Source of the DNA: Fumia sp045121595
GTDB lineage: Bacteria; Bacillota; Clostridia; Oscillospirales; Ruminococcaceae
Reading direction: 5' to 3'
Assembly: GCA_045121595.1 (NCBI GenBank)
Contig: JBGVGI010000094.1
Coordinates: 48,223 to 112,222 of the forward strand
Length of the DNA stretch: 64,000 bases
Part shown: positions 1-8,990 of the stretch, piece after piece
Layout: each line of letters starts with the position of its first letter
Numbering within the stretch: position 1 is the stretch's first letter
The notes under the pieces: model-generated
What the model was told of the DNA's origin: nothing
Databases searched by the model: none
Seen by the model: the letters and a program-made list of their open reading frames with translations, nothing else
Translations under genes and position numbers: made by a program

Positions 1-25
1 ACTCCGCCCTATAAACCGACAAGTA

Positions 26-1240
26 TTAGAACATGCTGTTGAGCAATGTGATACCATCAATCTGAAGATCGAAGTAAGGAGCAGAACGGTATTCGGATTC
101 ATGGAAGTAACCGTCAGCAATAACTTCTGTATCTTTTGTATATTCAGGATCTGTGTCAACGTCAGCAAGGTAGGAATCCAATTTTTCTCCACCTACTGTG
201 AATGTATTAATGTCAAATACTTTGATTTCGCCTGCGATCAATTTTTCTTTAGCAGCATCGAGAGCTTCCTGTGTGCCTGCAGCTGCAGCAGTTTCGTTAA
301 CTTCTGTGAGTTTTACAGAACCAACTTCGAAGCCTTCACACCAGTCAGCAACGATTGCTTCGTCGTTCAAAGCAGCGTTGATGATGTATTTGTAGTAAGG
401 AGCCCAGTCGATTCTGGAAGAAACAATAAATGTGTTGGGGCAAGCGCTCTTTGTGCTACCATTGTAGGAAACGTTGGGAACACCTGCGTTTTCACAAGCT
501 GTGGGAGCACCCATGGAGTCAGCATGCTGGCTGATAAGTACACAGTTGTTGCTGAGAAGTTTAGTAGCAGCTTCTTTTTCAAGAGCTTCGTCATACCAGC
601 TACCTGTGAACTGAACTTCCATTGTTACAGAGGGGCAAACGGATTTTGCACCGAGATAGAAGGAAGTGTAACCGGAGATAACTTCAGCGTATGTGTAAGC
701 GCCTACGTAACCCATTTTAGCTTCTTCAGCTGTGATTTTGCCGCTTTCGATCATTTCATTGAGCTTCATACCAGCTGCGATACCAGCAAGGTATCTGCCT
801 TCGTAGATAGAAGCAAAAGCGTTGTGGAAGTTAGCAACGTTCTCTGTGTGAGCTGTTGTACCTGTTGCATGGCAGAATTCAACTTCGGGGAATTCTTTTG
901 CAGCCTTCAACATGTAGGGCTCGTGACCGAAGCTGTTTGCGAATACAACGTCACAACCCTGGTCTGCAAGGTCAGCTGCTGCTTCGTAACATTCATTACC
1001 TTCAGGAATGTTTGTCTTGAAGATTACCTGATCGGGAGTGAGACCCAATTCAGCTGTTGCTTCTTCTGCTGCTTCCAAGAAGTTCTTGTCGTAAGTAGAG
1101 TTTTCATCGTGCAAGAAGATGAAACCAATCTTGAAATCAGCGTTTGCAGTTTTTTCCTCACCGTTGCCACAAGCTGTAAGCATGCTGAGAGATGCTAAAA
1201 GCATAACAGCAACCATGAGCATGGAAATAATTTTTTTCAT
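26..1240 (-). CDS. BMP-family nucleoside-binding lipoprotein
   Basis: Extracellular solute-binding lipoprotein of the BMP/PnrA family, whose characterised members deliver purine nucleosides to an ABC importer. The 404-residue product begins with a lipoprotein signal peptide (lipobox LTAC, Cys24), followed by a periplasmic-binding fold starting near residue 37 with FKIGFIFLHDEN. The family's glycine-rich regions are present (VFANSFGHE; NFHNAFASIYEGRYLAG near residues 137-153). It lies 54 bases downstream of xpt on the same strand, so a shared transcript is likely and fits purine salvage. A strong ribosome site (aggaggtt on the minus strand) precedes the ATG. The cognate permease and ATPase genes are not in the window; they may lie beyond position 1. 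Family call is firm; the purine ligand is inferred from the family and xpt. Confidence 0.9.
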   Translation of the reverse strand: MKKIISMLMVAVMLLASLSMLTACGNGEEKTANADFKIGFIFLHDENSTYDKNFLEAAEEATAELGLTPDQVIFKTNIPEGNECYEAAADLADQGCDVVFANSFGHEPYMLKAAKEFPEVEFCHATGTTAHTENVANFHNAFASIYEGRYLAGIAAGMKLNEMIESGKITAEEAKMGYVGAYTYAEVISGYTSFYLGAKSVCPSVTMEVQFTGSWYDEALEKEAATKLLSNNCVLISQHADSMGAPTACENAGVPNVSYNGSTKSACPNTFIVSSRIDWAPYYKYIINAALNDEAIVADWCEGFEVGSVKLTEVNETAAAAGTQEALDAAKEKLIAGEIKVFDINTFTVGGEKLDSYLADVDTDPEYTKDTEVIADGYFHESEYRSAPYFDLQIDGITLLNSMF

Positions 1241-1294
1241 TTGAAAAACCTCCTGCCTTTTGGCAAATTTATGTAATAAAAATTACAAACTGTT

Positions 1295-1867
1295 TTATTT
1301 GCGGAACGAAAGTGAATCTTCTGTCATCTGCTCGATAATAGCCAAAGAGTCAATTCTGATTCCTTGCTTACGCAATTCGTCACCGCCACCTTGGAATCCT
1401 TTTTCTATTGCGATAGCACATCCGCAAAGTGTAGCTCCCGCCTGATTTATAATGTCAATAAGACCATTTAAGGCATTTCCTTTCGCAAGGAAATCGTCAA
1501 TTACAAGTAAGTTGTCAGTTTTTTGGAGAAAATCTTTACTTACAACGGCATCATATACGTTCTTCTTGGTAAAAGAAGTAACTTTTGAAGAGTAAACATC
1601 ATTTGAAATGTTACCCGATTTGTTTTTCTTTACAAAAACTACGGGAACATTCATATAATAAGCTGCTGCAAAAGCAATGGGAATGCCTGAAGTTTCAATA
1701 GTAAGGATTTTATTAACGGGTTCATTTTTATAAAGAGTTGCTATTTCTTTGCCCATTTCCATAAGAAACGGAACATCTAACTGGTGGTTAAGGAAACAGT
1801 CTACTTTTAATATGTTTCCGGGTAATACTTTACCCTCTGCCAGAATTTTATCTTCTAATGCTGTTAT
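1295..1867 (-). CDS. xpt: xanthine phosphoribosyltransferase, apparent AUA start
   Basis: Converts xanthine and PRPP to XMP in purine salvage. The protein matches Xpt along its length: the KVDCFLNHQLD segment near residues 22-32, an ETSGI segment, and the PRPP loop VIDDFLAKG near the middle. The first in-frame ATG is at 1762, but conserved coding sequence continues 35 codons upstream with no ATG, GTG or TTG. Aligned to Bacillus Xpt, the initiator falls on an ATA codon (1865-1867) eight bases after a perfect GGAGG (1876-1880). I therefore give the 190-residue form; an ATG start at 1762 would give a 155-residue protein lacking the N-terminus. A promoter lies immediately upstream and leaves no room for a purine riboswitch. 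Function is firm, start uncertain. Confidence 0.85.
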   Translation of the reverse strand: MTALEDKILAEGKVLPGNILKVDCFLNHQLDVPFLMEMGKEIATLYKNEPVNKILTIETSGIPIAFAAAYYMNVPVVFVKKNKSGNISNDVYSSKVTSFTKKNVYDAVVSKDFLQKTDNLLVIDDFLAKGNALNGLIDIINQAGATLCGCAIAIEKGFQGGGDELRKQGIRIDSLAIIEQMTEDSLSFRK

Positions 1868-1901
1868 GACGTTCGCCTCCCAAAGTCATTTAATATAGAG
1901 A

Positions 1902-1930
1902 AGTATAGCACAACAATAGCCAAAAGTCAA
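1902..1930 (-). promoter_or_regulatory. promoter of xpt-BMP operon
   Basis: On the minus strand TTGACT (1925-1930) and TATACT (1902-1907) are separated by 17 bases. The predicted start is only about 15-20 bases before the xpt ribosome site, so no long leader is expected. Confidence 0.75.
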
Positions 1931-1962
1931 CAAAATTCGTCACTAAAATATGACAGTTTTAC

Positions 1963-1991
1963 TTGCATTTTTCTAGTTGTATTGGTATAAT
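1963..1991 (+). promoter_or_regulatory. promoter of MATE-glycerate kinase-TetR genes
   Basis: TTGCAT (1963-1968) and TATAAT (1986-1991) with 17-base spacing, about 40 bases upstream of the MATE gene start. It is divergent from the xpt promoter. Confidence 0.7.
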
Positions 1992-2029
1992 TATTAAGTC
2001 TAATTAAAATTAGTTCTGGAGTGTTTTCA

Positions 2030-3397
2030 GTGAACGGGAGTATGACCAAAAACTTTACTAAAGGAAATATACCAAAACAGTTACTTTTTTTCACTCTTCC
2101 TTTTATGCTTTCCAATGCTTTGCAGGTTTTTTACAGTACAATTGATATGATGATTGTAGGAAAATTTGTAGGTACTGCAGGGCTTTCTGCGGTTGCACAG
2201 AGTAGTCAGATTATCAATTTTGCTACTATGGTGTGTCTTGGCGTGTCGAATGCAGGACAAGTGCTTGTATCTCAGGCACTCGGTTCGGATAAGAAAGATA
2301 GAATTAGTAATATTATCGGCACTTTGTTTGATATTCTGATGCTTATTGCCGTAGTTTTTTCGGCGGTGATTTTGCTTTTTAAAAATGGCATTTTGAATCT
2401 TGTTAATATTCCTGATGAATCTTTTAAGATGTCTGTTGATTATCTTGTTATTTGCAGTTTCGGATTTGTTTTTACTGCTGGATATAATATGGTTTCTGCA
2501 GTGCTACGGGGAATGGGGGATTCGAAAAGACCGCTTTTATTTATTGTGATTGCATCTTTTACAAACCTTTTACTTGATATTCTTTTTACGGGTGTCTTAG
2601 GTTTCGGAGTTGCAGGTGCCGCGTATGCTACGATCATAGGTCAGGCGGTTTCGTTCGTCTTCTCGGTATTCTATCTGTATCGACATAAGAAAGAATTCTA
2701 TTTTGATTTTAAAAAAGATAGCTTTAAAATTGAAAAAAACTATGCAGGTATGATTGTGAGACTCGGAACACCTATGGCAATTCAGTCGGGATTTATTAAT
2801 CTTTCGATGTTGTACGTAAATTCTATTATCAATGACATAAGTGTTGTTGCTTCGGCAACTTTCGGCGTTGGCGTGAGAATTGACGATATAATAAACAAGA
2901 TATCTCAGGGAATACAACACGCCGCTATTCCGATGATAAGCCAGAATATCGGTGCAGGTAAGGAAAAACGTGCGAAGAAAATCGTTTATTACGCACTTTT
3001 GTATTCACTTATAATGACGGTATTCTTCCTTACTTTGTATCTGTGCTTCGGGAAAGAACTTTTTATGATGTTTTCTGATGACCCGCTTGTTCACGAAATG
3101 TCGGGAACGTTTATAAAGGCTATCATCTGGATGTTCCCCGCATTTGCAATTATGCGCGGAAGCGGTGCCTTTATTCAGGGCATAGGACATGCGAAGATGT
3201 GTATGGTCCTCGCTTTGCTTGATGGTGTAATTCTAAGAATTGGGCTCAGCTATCTTTTTGGTATTGTGTTTAACTGGGGATTTTACGGATTTGTACTCGG
3301 ATATGCTCTGGCACCATACGGATATGCGATACCAAGTATTATCTATTTTGTGTCAGGTGTTTGGAAAAAACGAAAAACGTTAGCTGAAGAGCTTTAG
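2030..3397 (+). CDS. MATE family multidrug/toxin efflux transporter
   Basis: Integral membrane antiporter of the MATE family (NorM/DinF-like), 455 residues with about twelve membrane segments. The start of the fold (FTKGNIPKQLLFFTLPFML) is typical, as are the repeated internal GAxYATIIGQ-type and RGxGDSKRP-type segments around residues 165-220 and the second-half RGSGAFIQGIGHAK motif. The GTG at 2030 is preferred because a GGAG lies eight bases upstream; an ATG at 2042 is possible. The glycerate kinase gene follows after 8 bases and a TetR regulator after that, so the three are probably co-transcribed. That makes the TetR protein a plausible regulator of this exporter. Substrate unknown. Confidence 0.93.
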   Translation: MNGSMTKNFTKGNIPKQLLFFTLPFMLSNALQVFYSTIDMMIVGKFVGTAGLSAVAQSSQIINFATMVCLGVSNAGQVLVSQALGSDKKDRISNIIGTLFDILMLIAVVFSAVILLFKNGILNLVNIPDESFKMSVDYLVICSFGFVFTAGYNMVSAVLRGMGDSKRPLLFIVIASFTNLLLDILFTGVLGFGVAGAAYATIIGQAVSFVFSVFYLYRHKKEFYFDFKKDSFKIEKNYAGMIVRLGTPMAIQSGFINLSMLYVNSIINDISVVASATFGVGVRIDDIINKISQGIQHAAIPMISQNIGAGKEKRAKKIVYYALLYSLIMTVFFLTLYLCFGKELFMMFSDDPLVHEMSGTFIKAIIWMFPAFAIMRGSGAFIQGIGHAKMCMVLALLDGVILRIGLSYLFGIVFNWGFYGFVLGYALAPYGYAIPSIIYFVSGVWKKRKTLAEEL

Positions 3398-3405
3398 GAG
3401 TTAAA

Positions 3406-4548
3406 ATGAAAGTAACGGTTGCTATTGACTCGTTTAAGGGTAGTCTTTCCACGTTTCAATCGGGAGAAGCTATAAAAGAAGGAGTAAAAAGGGTTTTTCC
3501 TGATGCTGTTATAAATATCTGTCCGATAGCTGACGGTGGGGAAGGTACCGTTGAAGCAATTGTATCGGCTAACGGCGGGGAATACAGAAAGGTTTCTGTA
3601 AAAGATCCTCTCGGAAGACCCATATCTGCTCAGTATGGTTATATTTCTCACACGAAAACAGCTGTAATTGAAATGTCGGCAGCTGCAGGAATAACTCTTA
3701 TTTCCGATAAGGAACGAAATCCACTTGAAACTACCACGTACGGGGTAGGTGAGATGATCTCTGATGCAATTGAAATCGGGTGTCGTAAGTTTATTATAGG
3801 CATTGGTGGAAGTGCAACCAACGACGGCGGAGTTGGTATGCTTCAGGCACTTGGGTTTGAGTTTCTGGATAAAGACGGACAATCTGTTTCTTTGGGTGCA
3901 AAAGGACTTAAAGATATTAAAAAGATTGTTACGGATAATGCAAATCCAAAACTTTCAGAGTGCGAGTTTTCTGTTGCTTGTGACGTTAAAAATCCTCTTT
4001 GCGGTGCAAATGGTTGCAGTGCTGTTTTTTCACCTCAAAAAGGTGCTAATTCCGAAATGATTAAGGATATGGATTTATGGCTTGATGAATTCGCACGTCT
4101 TACAAAGAAGGTTTTGCCTTCTGCGGATAAAGATGCTCCCGGCACGGGTGCAGCAGGTGGAATGGGCTTTGCTTTTCTGTCATACCTTGGTGGCACTTTG
4201 CAGTCGGGAATTGAACTTGTAATGAAAGAAACAGGGCTTGAAAAGTATATTATTGATTCTGATATAGTTGTTACGGGTGAAGGGTGTCTTGATGCCCAGT
4301 CATATATGGGAAAGGCACCGATTGGCGTTGCAAAACTTGCCAAAAAGCATTCTAAAACTGTTATCGCTTTTTCAGGTGCCGTTACCAAAGAAGCAAACTC
4401 TTGTAACAATCATGGAATAGATGCCTTTTTCCCAATTGTCAGAACTCCTTGCAGTTTGGAAGAAGCAATGAATATTGAAAATGCATATAAAAATCTTTCG
4501 GATACCGCAGAGCAGGTATTCAGACTTATAAAATGCAGAAAAGGGTAG
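3406..4548 (+). CDS. glxK: glycerate kinase
   Basis: Phosphorylates D-glycerate (2- or 3-phosphoglycerate product, depending on subfamily). The 380-residue chain has the GlxK/GarK family start KVTVAIDSFKGSLS, the nucleotide/substrate segments IADGGEGT (residues 42-49) and GIGGSATNDGG (near 128-138), the GTGAAGGMGF glycine loop near 247 and VTGEGCLDAQS near 288. Length is normal for the family. It sits between a MATE exporter and a TetR regulator with gaps of 8 and 3 bases, so it is co-transcribed with them, although no other glyoxylate or glycerate gene is nearby. Confidence 0.95.
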   Translation: MKVTVAIDSFKGSLSTFQSGEAIKEGVKRVFPDAVINICPIADGGEGTVEAIVSANGGEYRKVSVKDPLGRPISAQYGYISHTKTAVIEMSAAAGITLISDKERNPLETTTYGVGEMISDAIEIGCRKFIIGIGGSATNDGGVGMLQALGFEFLDKDGQSVSLGAKGLKDIKKIVTDNANPKLSECEFSVACDVKNPLCGANGCSAVFSPQKGANSEMIKDMDLWLDEFARLTKKVLPSADKDAPGTGAAGGMGFAFLSYLGGTLQSGIELVMKETGLEKYIIDSDIVVTGEGCLDAQSYMGKAPIGVAKLAKKHSKTVIAFSGAVTKEANSCNNHGIDAFFPIVRTPCSLEEAMNIENAYKNLSDTAEQVFRLIKCRKG

Positions 4549-4551
4549 ATT

Positions 4552-5136
4552 ATGGCTAAGAAAAATCAAAAAAACACAAAAGGTAAAATTATTACTGCCG
4601 CTTGGGATCTTTTCTACGAGCAAGGGTATGACAACACCACCATCGAAGAGATAATCGAGGAGTCGGGTACTTCAAAAGGCTCGTTTTATCACTATTTTGA
4701 GGGTAAGGATGCTTTGCTTGGTTCTCTTTCGTATATCTTTGATGAGGAGTACGAGCGATTGCAGGATAGTCTGCCTGAGGATATGAACAGTTTTGACAAG
4801 CTTTTGTATTTAAACACAAAACTCTTTGAAATGATAGAGGACAGAATAGACCTTGATCTTCTGACAAGACTTTATTCGACTCAGCTTGTAACGAAAGGTG
4901 AAAAGCATCTCCTTGACAGTAAAAGAGTGTATTATAAGCTTTTAAAGAAGATTGTTTCCGACGGACAGAAAAAGGGCGAGATATCCGAAAATCTTACAGT
5001 CAATGAAATAGTTAAATTATATGCAATGTGTGAAAGAGCACTTTTATACGACTGGTGTCTGTGTAACGGTGACTATTCACTTAAAAATTATGCCAAAAAT
5101 ACAATGCCACTCTTCTTGTCCCAAATTAAAGTTTGA
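4552..5136 (+). CDS. TetR/AcrR family transcriptional regulator
   Basis: One-component repressor of 194 residues. The N-terminal helix-turn-helix is clear (TTIEEIIEESGTSKGSFYHY, about residues 24-43), followed by a variable all-helical ligand/dimerisation domain. It begins 3 bases after the glycerate kinase stop codon with a weak ribosome site, suggesting translational coupling. By position it may autoregulate the MATE-glxK-tetR unit or act on the downstream symporter, whose promoter is preceded by a 13-bp inverted repeat. Effector unknown. Confidence 0.92.
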   Translation: MAKKNQKNTKGKIITAAWDLFYEQGYDNTTIEEIIEESGTSKGSFYHYFEGKDALLGSLSYIFDEEYERLQDSLPEDMNSFDKLLYLNTKLFEMIEDRIDLDLLTRLYSTQLVTKGEKHLLDSKRVYYKLLKKIVSDGQKKGEISENLTVNEIVKLYAMCERALLYDWCLCNGDYSLKNYAKNTMPLFLSQIKV

Positions 5137-5191
5137 TTTTTAGTATATATTTTAGTTTATTGTTATTTACCTTAAATAAAGAACTTACGAA

Positions 5192-5223
5192 AACGCAGTA
5201 TAGAATTTAGTCTATACTGCGTT
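5192..5223. repeat. inverted repeat upstream of putP promoter
   Basis: Two perfectly complementary 13-base arms (5192-5204 and 5211-5223) around a 6-base loop, with no T-run following. It ends five bases before the -35 hexamer of the putP-like gene. It could be an operator, for example for the adjacent TetR protein, or a weak transcript end; the missing T-tract makes a standard terminator less likely. Confidence 0.6.
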
Positions 5224-5228
5224 CTGTA

Positions 5229-5257
5229 TTGCATTCTATAAAAAAGTATGTTATAAT
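5229..5257 (+). promoter_or_regulatory. promoter of putP-like symporter gene
   Basis: TTGCAT (5229-5234) and TATAAT (5252-5257) with exactly 17 bases between, about 30 bases before the ATG. Confidence 0.7.
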
Positions 5258-5288
5258 ACAAAGGATTTTAAAAAAAGGAGTAAATTTT

Positions 5289-6824
5289 ATGGACATTTTA
5301 GCATTTGTTTTGTACTTTGTAGCAATGATTGCTATAGGTATCTTTTTCTTCTTTAAGTCTAAAGAAGTAACTGAAAAGGATTATTTCCTTGGCGGACGCG
5401 CTATGGGTCCCTGGGTAACTGCAATGAGTGCTCAGGCTTCCGATATGAGTGCGTGGCTTTTGATGGGACTTCCCGGTAGTATCTTAGCTTTTGGTTTTGG
5501 TCAGGCTTGGATTGGTATCGGTCTTGCAATCGGTACTGCACTCAACTGGATTCTGGTTGCTAAGAGACTTCGTAAGTTCTCTAAAGCTTCAGGTGATGCT
5601 ATCACACTTCCTCAGTATCTTTCAAACCGTTTTGCATCCAAGAGTCACGTTCTTAGTGTAATATGCGCAGTTGTTTTCCTTGTTTGCTTTACAATCTACG
5701 TAGCTTCTGCATTCGTTGCAGGTGCTGACGTTTTCACAACACTCGTACCCGAACTTGCAAGAGGTAAAGCGATGCTTATCTTTGCTGCTATCGTTGTTGT
5801 TTATACTTTCCTCGGTGGTTTCAGTGCAGTATGCTGGACTGACTTTTTCCAGGGACTTTTGATGCTTGGTGCTTTGCTTATTGTTCCTTTGGTTGTAGGC
5901 TTCACAAGAAATCTTGACGTTGCAGCTCTTGCAACTGTATATACTGGTCCTAACGGTGAACAGTTTGAATTTGTTGCTAACTTCTTCAATGCAAGCTGGA
6001 AAGATATTCTTTCAGGTCTTGGATGGGGACTTGGTTACTTCGGAATGCCTCATATCATCGTAAGATTTATGGCTATCAAGAAACCTTCTATGGTTAAGAA
6101 ATCCGCAACAGTTGCTATTATCTGGGTTATTCTTTCCCTTGGTGCTGCTATCGTTATTGCTTATCTTGGAAGAATGTTTGTATACTCAAACGGCACAGAC
6201 CTTTCTGCTGTTTTACTTGCTGAAGGTAAACAGTCACTTATCTTTGTTGAACTTGCACGTGACGTTTTCCCTGCATTTATTGCCGGTATTTTACTTGCTG
6301 CTATTATTGCGGCTTCTATGTCTACTGCGGACTCACAACTTCTTGTTGCTGCATCCTCTTTCTCGAGCGACCTTTACAAACCGCTTGTAAGAAAGAATGC
6401 TTCCAACAAAGAAATGGTATGGGTAAGCCGTGCAATCGTTATTGTTATTGCAATAATTGCTTTCTTTATTGCCAGCAGTAAAGGTAAAGCTGCACAGGCT
6501 ATTATGGACCTTGTTTCCAATGCTTGGGGTATTTTTGGTGCTGCATTTGGTCCTGCTGTTTTGCTTTCACTTTTCTGGAAGAGATTTACATACAAAGGCG
6601 CTGTAGCAGGTATAATCGCAGGTGCTGTTGTTGATATGGTATGGTTGTGGTTGCCTGTTTCCGGTGGTGCTACACTCGGTGCTCTTACAGGTATCTACGA
6701 AATCATTCCCGGATTTATCATTGGTGCAATCGCTGCGGTAGTTGTTACTTTGATTGATAAGAAACCTTCTGCAGAAGTTGAAGCCATTTTTGCAACTGCT
6801 ACAAATAACAGTATTGACGACTAA
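5289..6824 (+). CDS. putP: sodium/proline symporter (SSS family)
   Basis: Sodium:solute symporter of 511 residues with about thirteen membrane helices. It carries the SSS hallmark segments: DYFLGGRAMGPWVTAMSAQASDMSAWLLMGLPG near residues 29-62, where the Na+ site serines lie, and the later AAIIAASMSTADSQLLVAAS segment near 337-356. Closest in character to PutP proline transporters. The ATG at 5289 is preceded by AAAAAAGGAG. It has its own promoter and a strong downstream terminator, so it is monocistronic. Proline as substrate is a family-level inference. Confidence 0.9.
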   Translation: MDILAFVLYFVAMIAIGIFFFFKSKEVTEKDYFLGGRAMGPWVTAMSAQASDMSAWLLMGLPGSILAFGFGQAWIGIGLAIGTALNWILVAKRLRKFSKASGDAITLPQYLSNRFASKSHVLSVICAVVFLVCFTIYVASAFVAGADVFTTLVPELARGKAMLIFAAIVVVYTFLGGFSAVCWTDFFQGLLMLGALLIVPLVVGFTRNLDVAALATVYTGPNGEQFEFVANFFNASWKDILSGLGWGLGYFGMPHIIVRFMAIKKPSMVKKSATVAIIWVILSLGAAIVIAYLGRMFVYSNGTDLSAVLLAEGKQSLIFVELARDVFPAFIAGILLAAIIAASMSTADSQLLVAASSFSSDLYKPLVRKNASNKEMVWVSRAIVIVIAIIAFFIASSKGKAAQAIMDLVSNAWGIFGAAFGPAVLLSLFWKRFTYKGAVAGIIAGAVVDMVWLWLPVSGGATLGALTGIYEIIPGFIIGAIAAVVVTLIDKKPSAEVEAIFATATNNSIDD

Positions 6825-6829
6825 TTTCA

Positions 6830-6862
6830 AAACCCCACCTTTTTGGGTGGGGTTTATTTTTT
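6830..6862 (+). terminator. rho-independent terminator after putP
   Basis: Stem AACCCCACC with its complement around a TTTTT loop, followed by a T-rich tail. The next gene's ribosome site follows directly. Confidence 0.85.
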
Positions 6863-6877
6863 AAAGGTGAAAATGTG

Positions 6878-7909
6878 ATGGAAAATTTTTCTGCCAAAAT
6901 GGATAAGTTTATCGAAGAATATACGAAAGAGCATAAAAACTCAGGTGTTCTGAGGGTTACTGTAAAAGATAAGATTATCTATGAAAAATTCATAGGATAT
7001 GCAGACGTTGAAAATAAAACACCTTTTACAAAGGACTCGATGTTCACCTTGTACTCTCTTTCAAAACCCTTTTGTGCTATCGGCACGATGAAGCTTCACG
7101 ATAAAGGTTTGATAGACGTTGATAAACACCCCGGTACTTATCTGCCCGAGGCAAGAGTTTTTGATGAACGTCTTACGATAAGACATCTTCTTTACCACAT
7201 CAGCGGTTTGCCTGATTTTACTCAGGATGCAACGATGGAAGAAAAGCAAGAGGGGGCTACTTCAGAGCAACTCAGAAATGCCTTGAAAAAGCTTTCGGAA
7301 TTTCCTGTGCATTTTGAACCAGGAAAAGGGCATATTTATGCAAATATAAACTATATTATTCCTGCTTTGATTATTGAAGAAGTTACTGGAATGGGATATG
7401 CTGATTATATGAAAAAAGAAGTTTTTGAGCCTTTAGGAATGAAGAGTGCGGTTGTCGACTTTAAGGGTCTTGAAATTGAAAACAGAGTTACAGGTTATGA
7501 GCCTGACGGCAGAACTGACAGAGTCTGTGAGTATGCTTTGGGGGCTGGCGACATTGTAGCAACTGTTGACGACGTTTACGCTCTAAACCTTGCTATTAAG
7601 AATAAGACGATGTTATCTGAGAAATCATGGGAAGAAATTTTAACTCCTTCTGACCAGAGTACTATGGGTCTTGGATGTAACGTAACCGTCTGGCACAACA
7701 AAAAACGCATTACTCACAACGGAGGCTGGAGAGGTTTCAGAACTATTCACGTTCAGCTTCCCGAAGAGGACTTTGACATTATCTATCTTTCTAACTCCGC
7801 ATGGGGCGATGCAAGAGGGGATTACGTAAATGCCATTTACAATGCCTATTACGGTGATGATAACAATTCTGGTACCGACGTTAAAATGGACGTAGGTTAT
7901 ATTAAATAA
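6878..7909 (+). CDS. beta-lactamase-like serine hydrolase
   Basis: Class C beta-lactamase/penicillin-binding-protein-like fold (343 residues), a family that includes esterases and D-aminopeptidases. The catalytic S-x-x-K is SLSK at residues 60-63; a Y-x-N motif is visible in IYANINY, and the third motif in the HNGGWRGF segment takes the place of KTG. No signal peptide, so probably cytoplasmic. ATG 6878 gives better spacing to AAAGGTG than GTG 6875. It lies between the putP terminator and the TAXI-TRAP promoter. True substrate unknown; a resistance role is not implied. Confidence 0.88.
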   Translation: MENFSAKMDKFIEEYTKEHKNSGVLRVTVKDKIIYEKFIGYADVENKTPFTKDSMFTLYSLSKPFCAIGTMKLHDKGLIDVDKHPGTYLPEARVFDERLTIRHLLYHISGLPDFTQDATMEEKQEGATSEQLRNALKKLSEFPVHFEPGKGHIYANINYIIPALIIEEVTGMGYADYMKKEVFEPLGMKSAVVDFKGLEIENRVTGYEPDGRTDRVCEYALGAGDIVATVDDVYALNLAIKNKTMLSEKSWEEILTPSDQSTMGLGCNVTVWHNKKRITHNGGWRGFRTIHVQLPEEDFDIIYLSNSAWGDARGDYVNAIYNAYYGDDNNSGTDVKMDVGYIK

Positions 7910-7943
7910 ATAAAAAACAAATTGATTATTTTTGCAAAAAAAC

Positions 7944-7972
7944 TTGAAAAATTTATCTGTATGGTGTATAAT
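7944..7972 (+). promoter_or_regulatory. promoter of TAXI-TRAP operon
   Basis: TTGAAA (7944-7949) and TATAAT (7967-7972) with 17-base spacing, followed by a short leader and a strong aggaggt ribosome site. Confidence 0.75.
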
Positions 7973-8014
7973 ATACAATGGCGTAAAAAATTAAATTTTC
8001 AGGAGGTAATTTTT

Positions 8015-8974
8015 ATGAAAAAAATTCTCGCTATTGCTCTTAGCCTTGTTATGGCTTTGGCAGCAACATCTTGCGGAGGTTCTGCAGGAACAAAAATGAC
8101 AATGGGTACAGGCGGTACTGCAGGTACATACTACGGTTACGGCGGAGTTTTGGGTAACTACATCACAAACAATGCAGGTGTAACAGTTAACGTTGTTTCC
8201 ACTGACGGCTCTAAAGCTAACATTTTGGGTATTGACGCAGGTAACTACCAGCTCGGTACTGTTCAGTCTGACGTTATGTCCTATGCTTGGGCAGGTACAC
8301 GTTCTTTCGAAACTGAAGGTAAAATTGAATCCTTCCGTACAGTTGCAGGTCTCTATGCTGAAGCTGTTCAGCTTGTAACAATGGATCCTGAAATCAAATC
8401 CGTTGCTGACCTTAAAGGTAAAGCAGTTTCTATCGGTGCTCCCGGTTCCGGTGTTTACTTCAATGCTGTAGACGTTTTGGCTGCTGCAGGTCTCACAGAA
8501 GCAGATATCAATGCTCAGTATCAGTCTTTTGCTGACAGTGCTGATGCTCTTAAAGACGGTAAAATTGATGCTGCATTCATCGTAGCAGGTGCTCCTACAC
8601 CCGCTATCACAGAGCTTTGCACAACTAACGCTGCATACCTTGTTCCTATCGATGGCGAAGTTGCTGATAAGATGATGGCTGACTGTCCTTTCTACACTGT
8701 ATATAACGTTCCCGCTGGTACATATCCCGGTCAGGATGCTGACGTTCAGACAGTAACAGTTAAAGCTACACTTATCGTAAATGCTGACGCTTCTGAAGAA
8801 GACGTATACAACCTCACAGCTGCAATTTTTGAAAACATTGAAGACATTACAGCTAACCATGCAAAAGGTGCTGAGCTCTCTATCGCAAATGCTACTGAAG
8901 GCATGACTGCTCCTTTCCATAAAGGCGCTGCAAAATACTTTGCTGAAAAAGGCGTAACTGTAGACGCTCAGTAA
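8015..8974 (+). CDS. TAXI family TRAP transporter solute-binding lipoprotein
   Basis: Substrate-binding subunit of a TAXI-type TRAP transporter. The 319-residue product has a signal peptide with lipobox ATSC, then the family's signature start (TMGTGGTAGTYYGYGG) and the AVSIGAPGSGVYFNAVDVL segment typical of TAXI proteins. The partner fused permease follows after a hairpin. Members of this class import dicarboxylates, glutamate or other small acids using an ion gradient; the ligand here is unknown. The hairpin between the two genes would allow more binding protein than permease to be made. Confidence 0.92.
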   Translation: MKKILAIALSLVMALAATSCGGSAGTKMTMGTGGTAGTYYGYGGVLGNYITNNAGVTVNVVSTDGSKANILGIDAGNYQLGTVQSDVMSYAWAGTRSFETEGKIESFRTVAGLYAEAVQLVTMDPEIKSVADLKGKAVSIGAPGSGVYFNAVDVLAAAGLTEADINAQYQSFADSADALKDGKIDAAFIVAGAPTPAITELCTTNAAYLVPIDGEVADKMMADCPFYTVYNVPAGTYPGQDADVQTVTVKATLIVNADASEEDVYNLTAAIFENIEDITANHAKGAELSIANATEGMTAPFHKGAAKYFAEKGVTVDAQ

Positions 8975-8990
8975 GATTTTTTAAAAATCT

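Noticed and set aside
101..1198. 365-codon open frame on the plus strand
   Set aside because: It is antisense to the BMP lipoprotein gene, very rich in Cys, Phe and Ser, has no ribosome site and no recognisable domain.
1763..1930. Purine riboswitch ahead of xpt
   Set aside because: The promoter is within about 40 bases of the ribosome site, leaving no space for an aptamer.
7991..8920. 309-codon minus-strand open frame
   Set aside because: Antisense to the TAXI binding protein, Cys/Ser/Val rich, no start signal and no domain.
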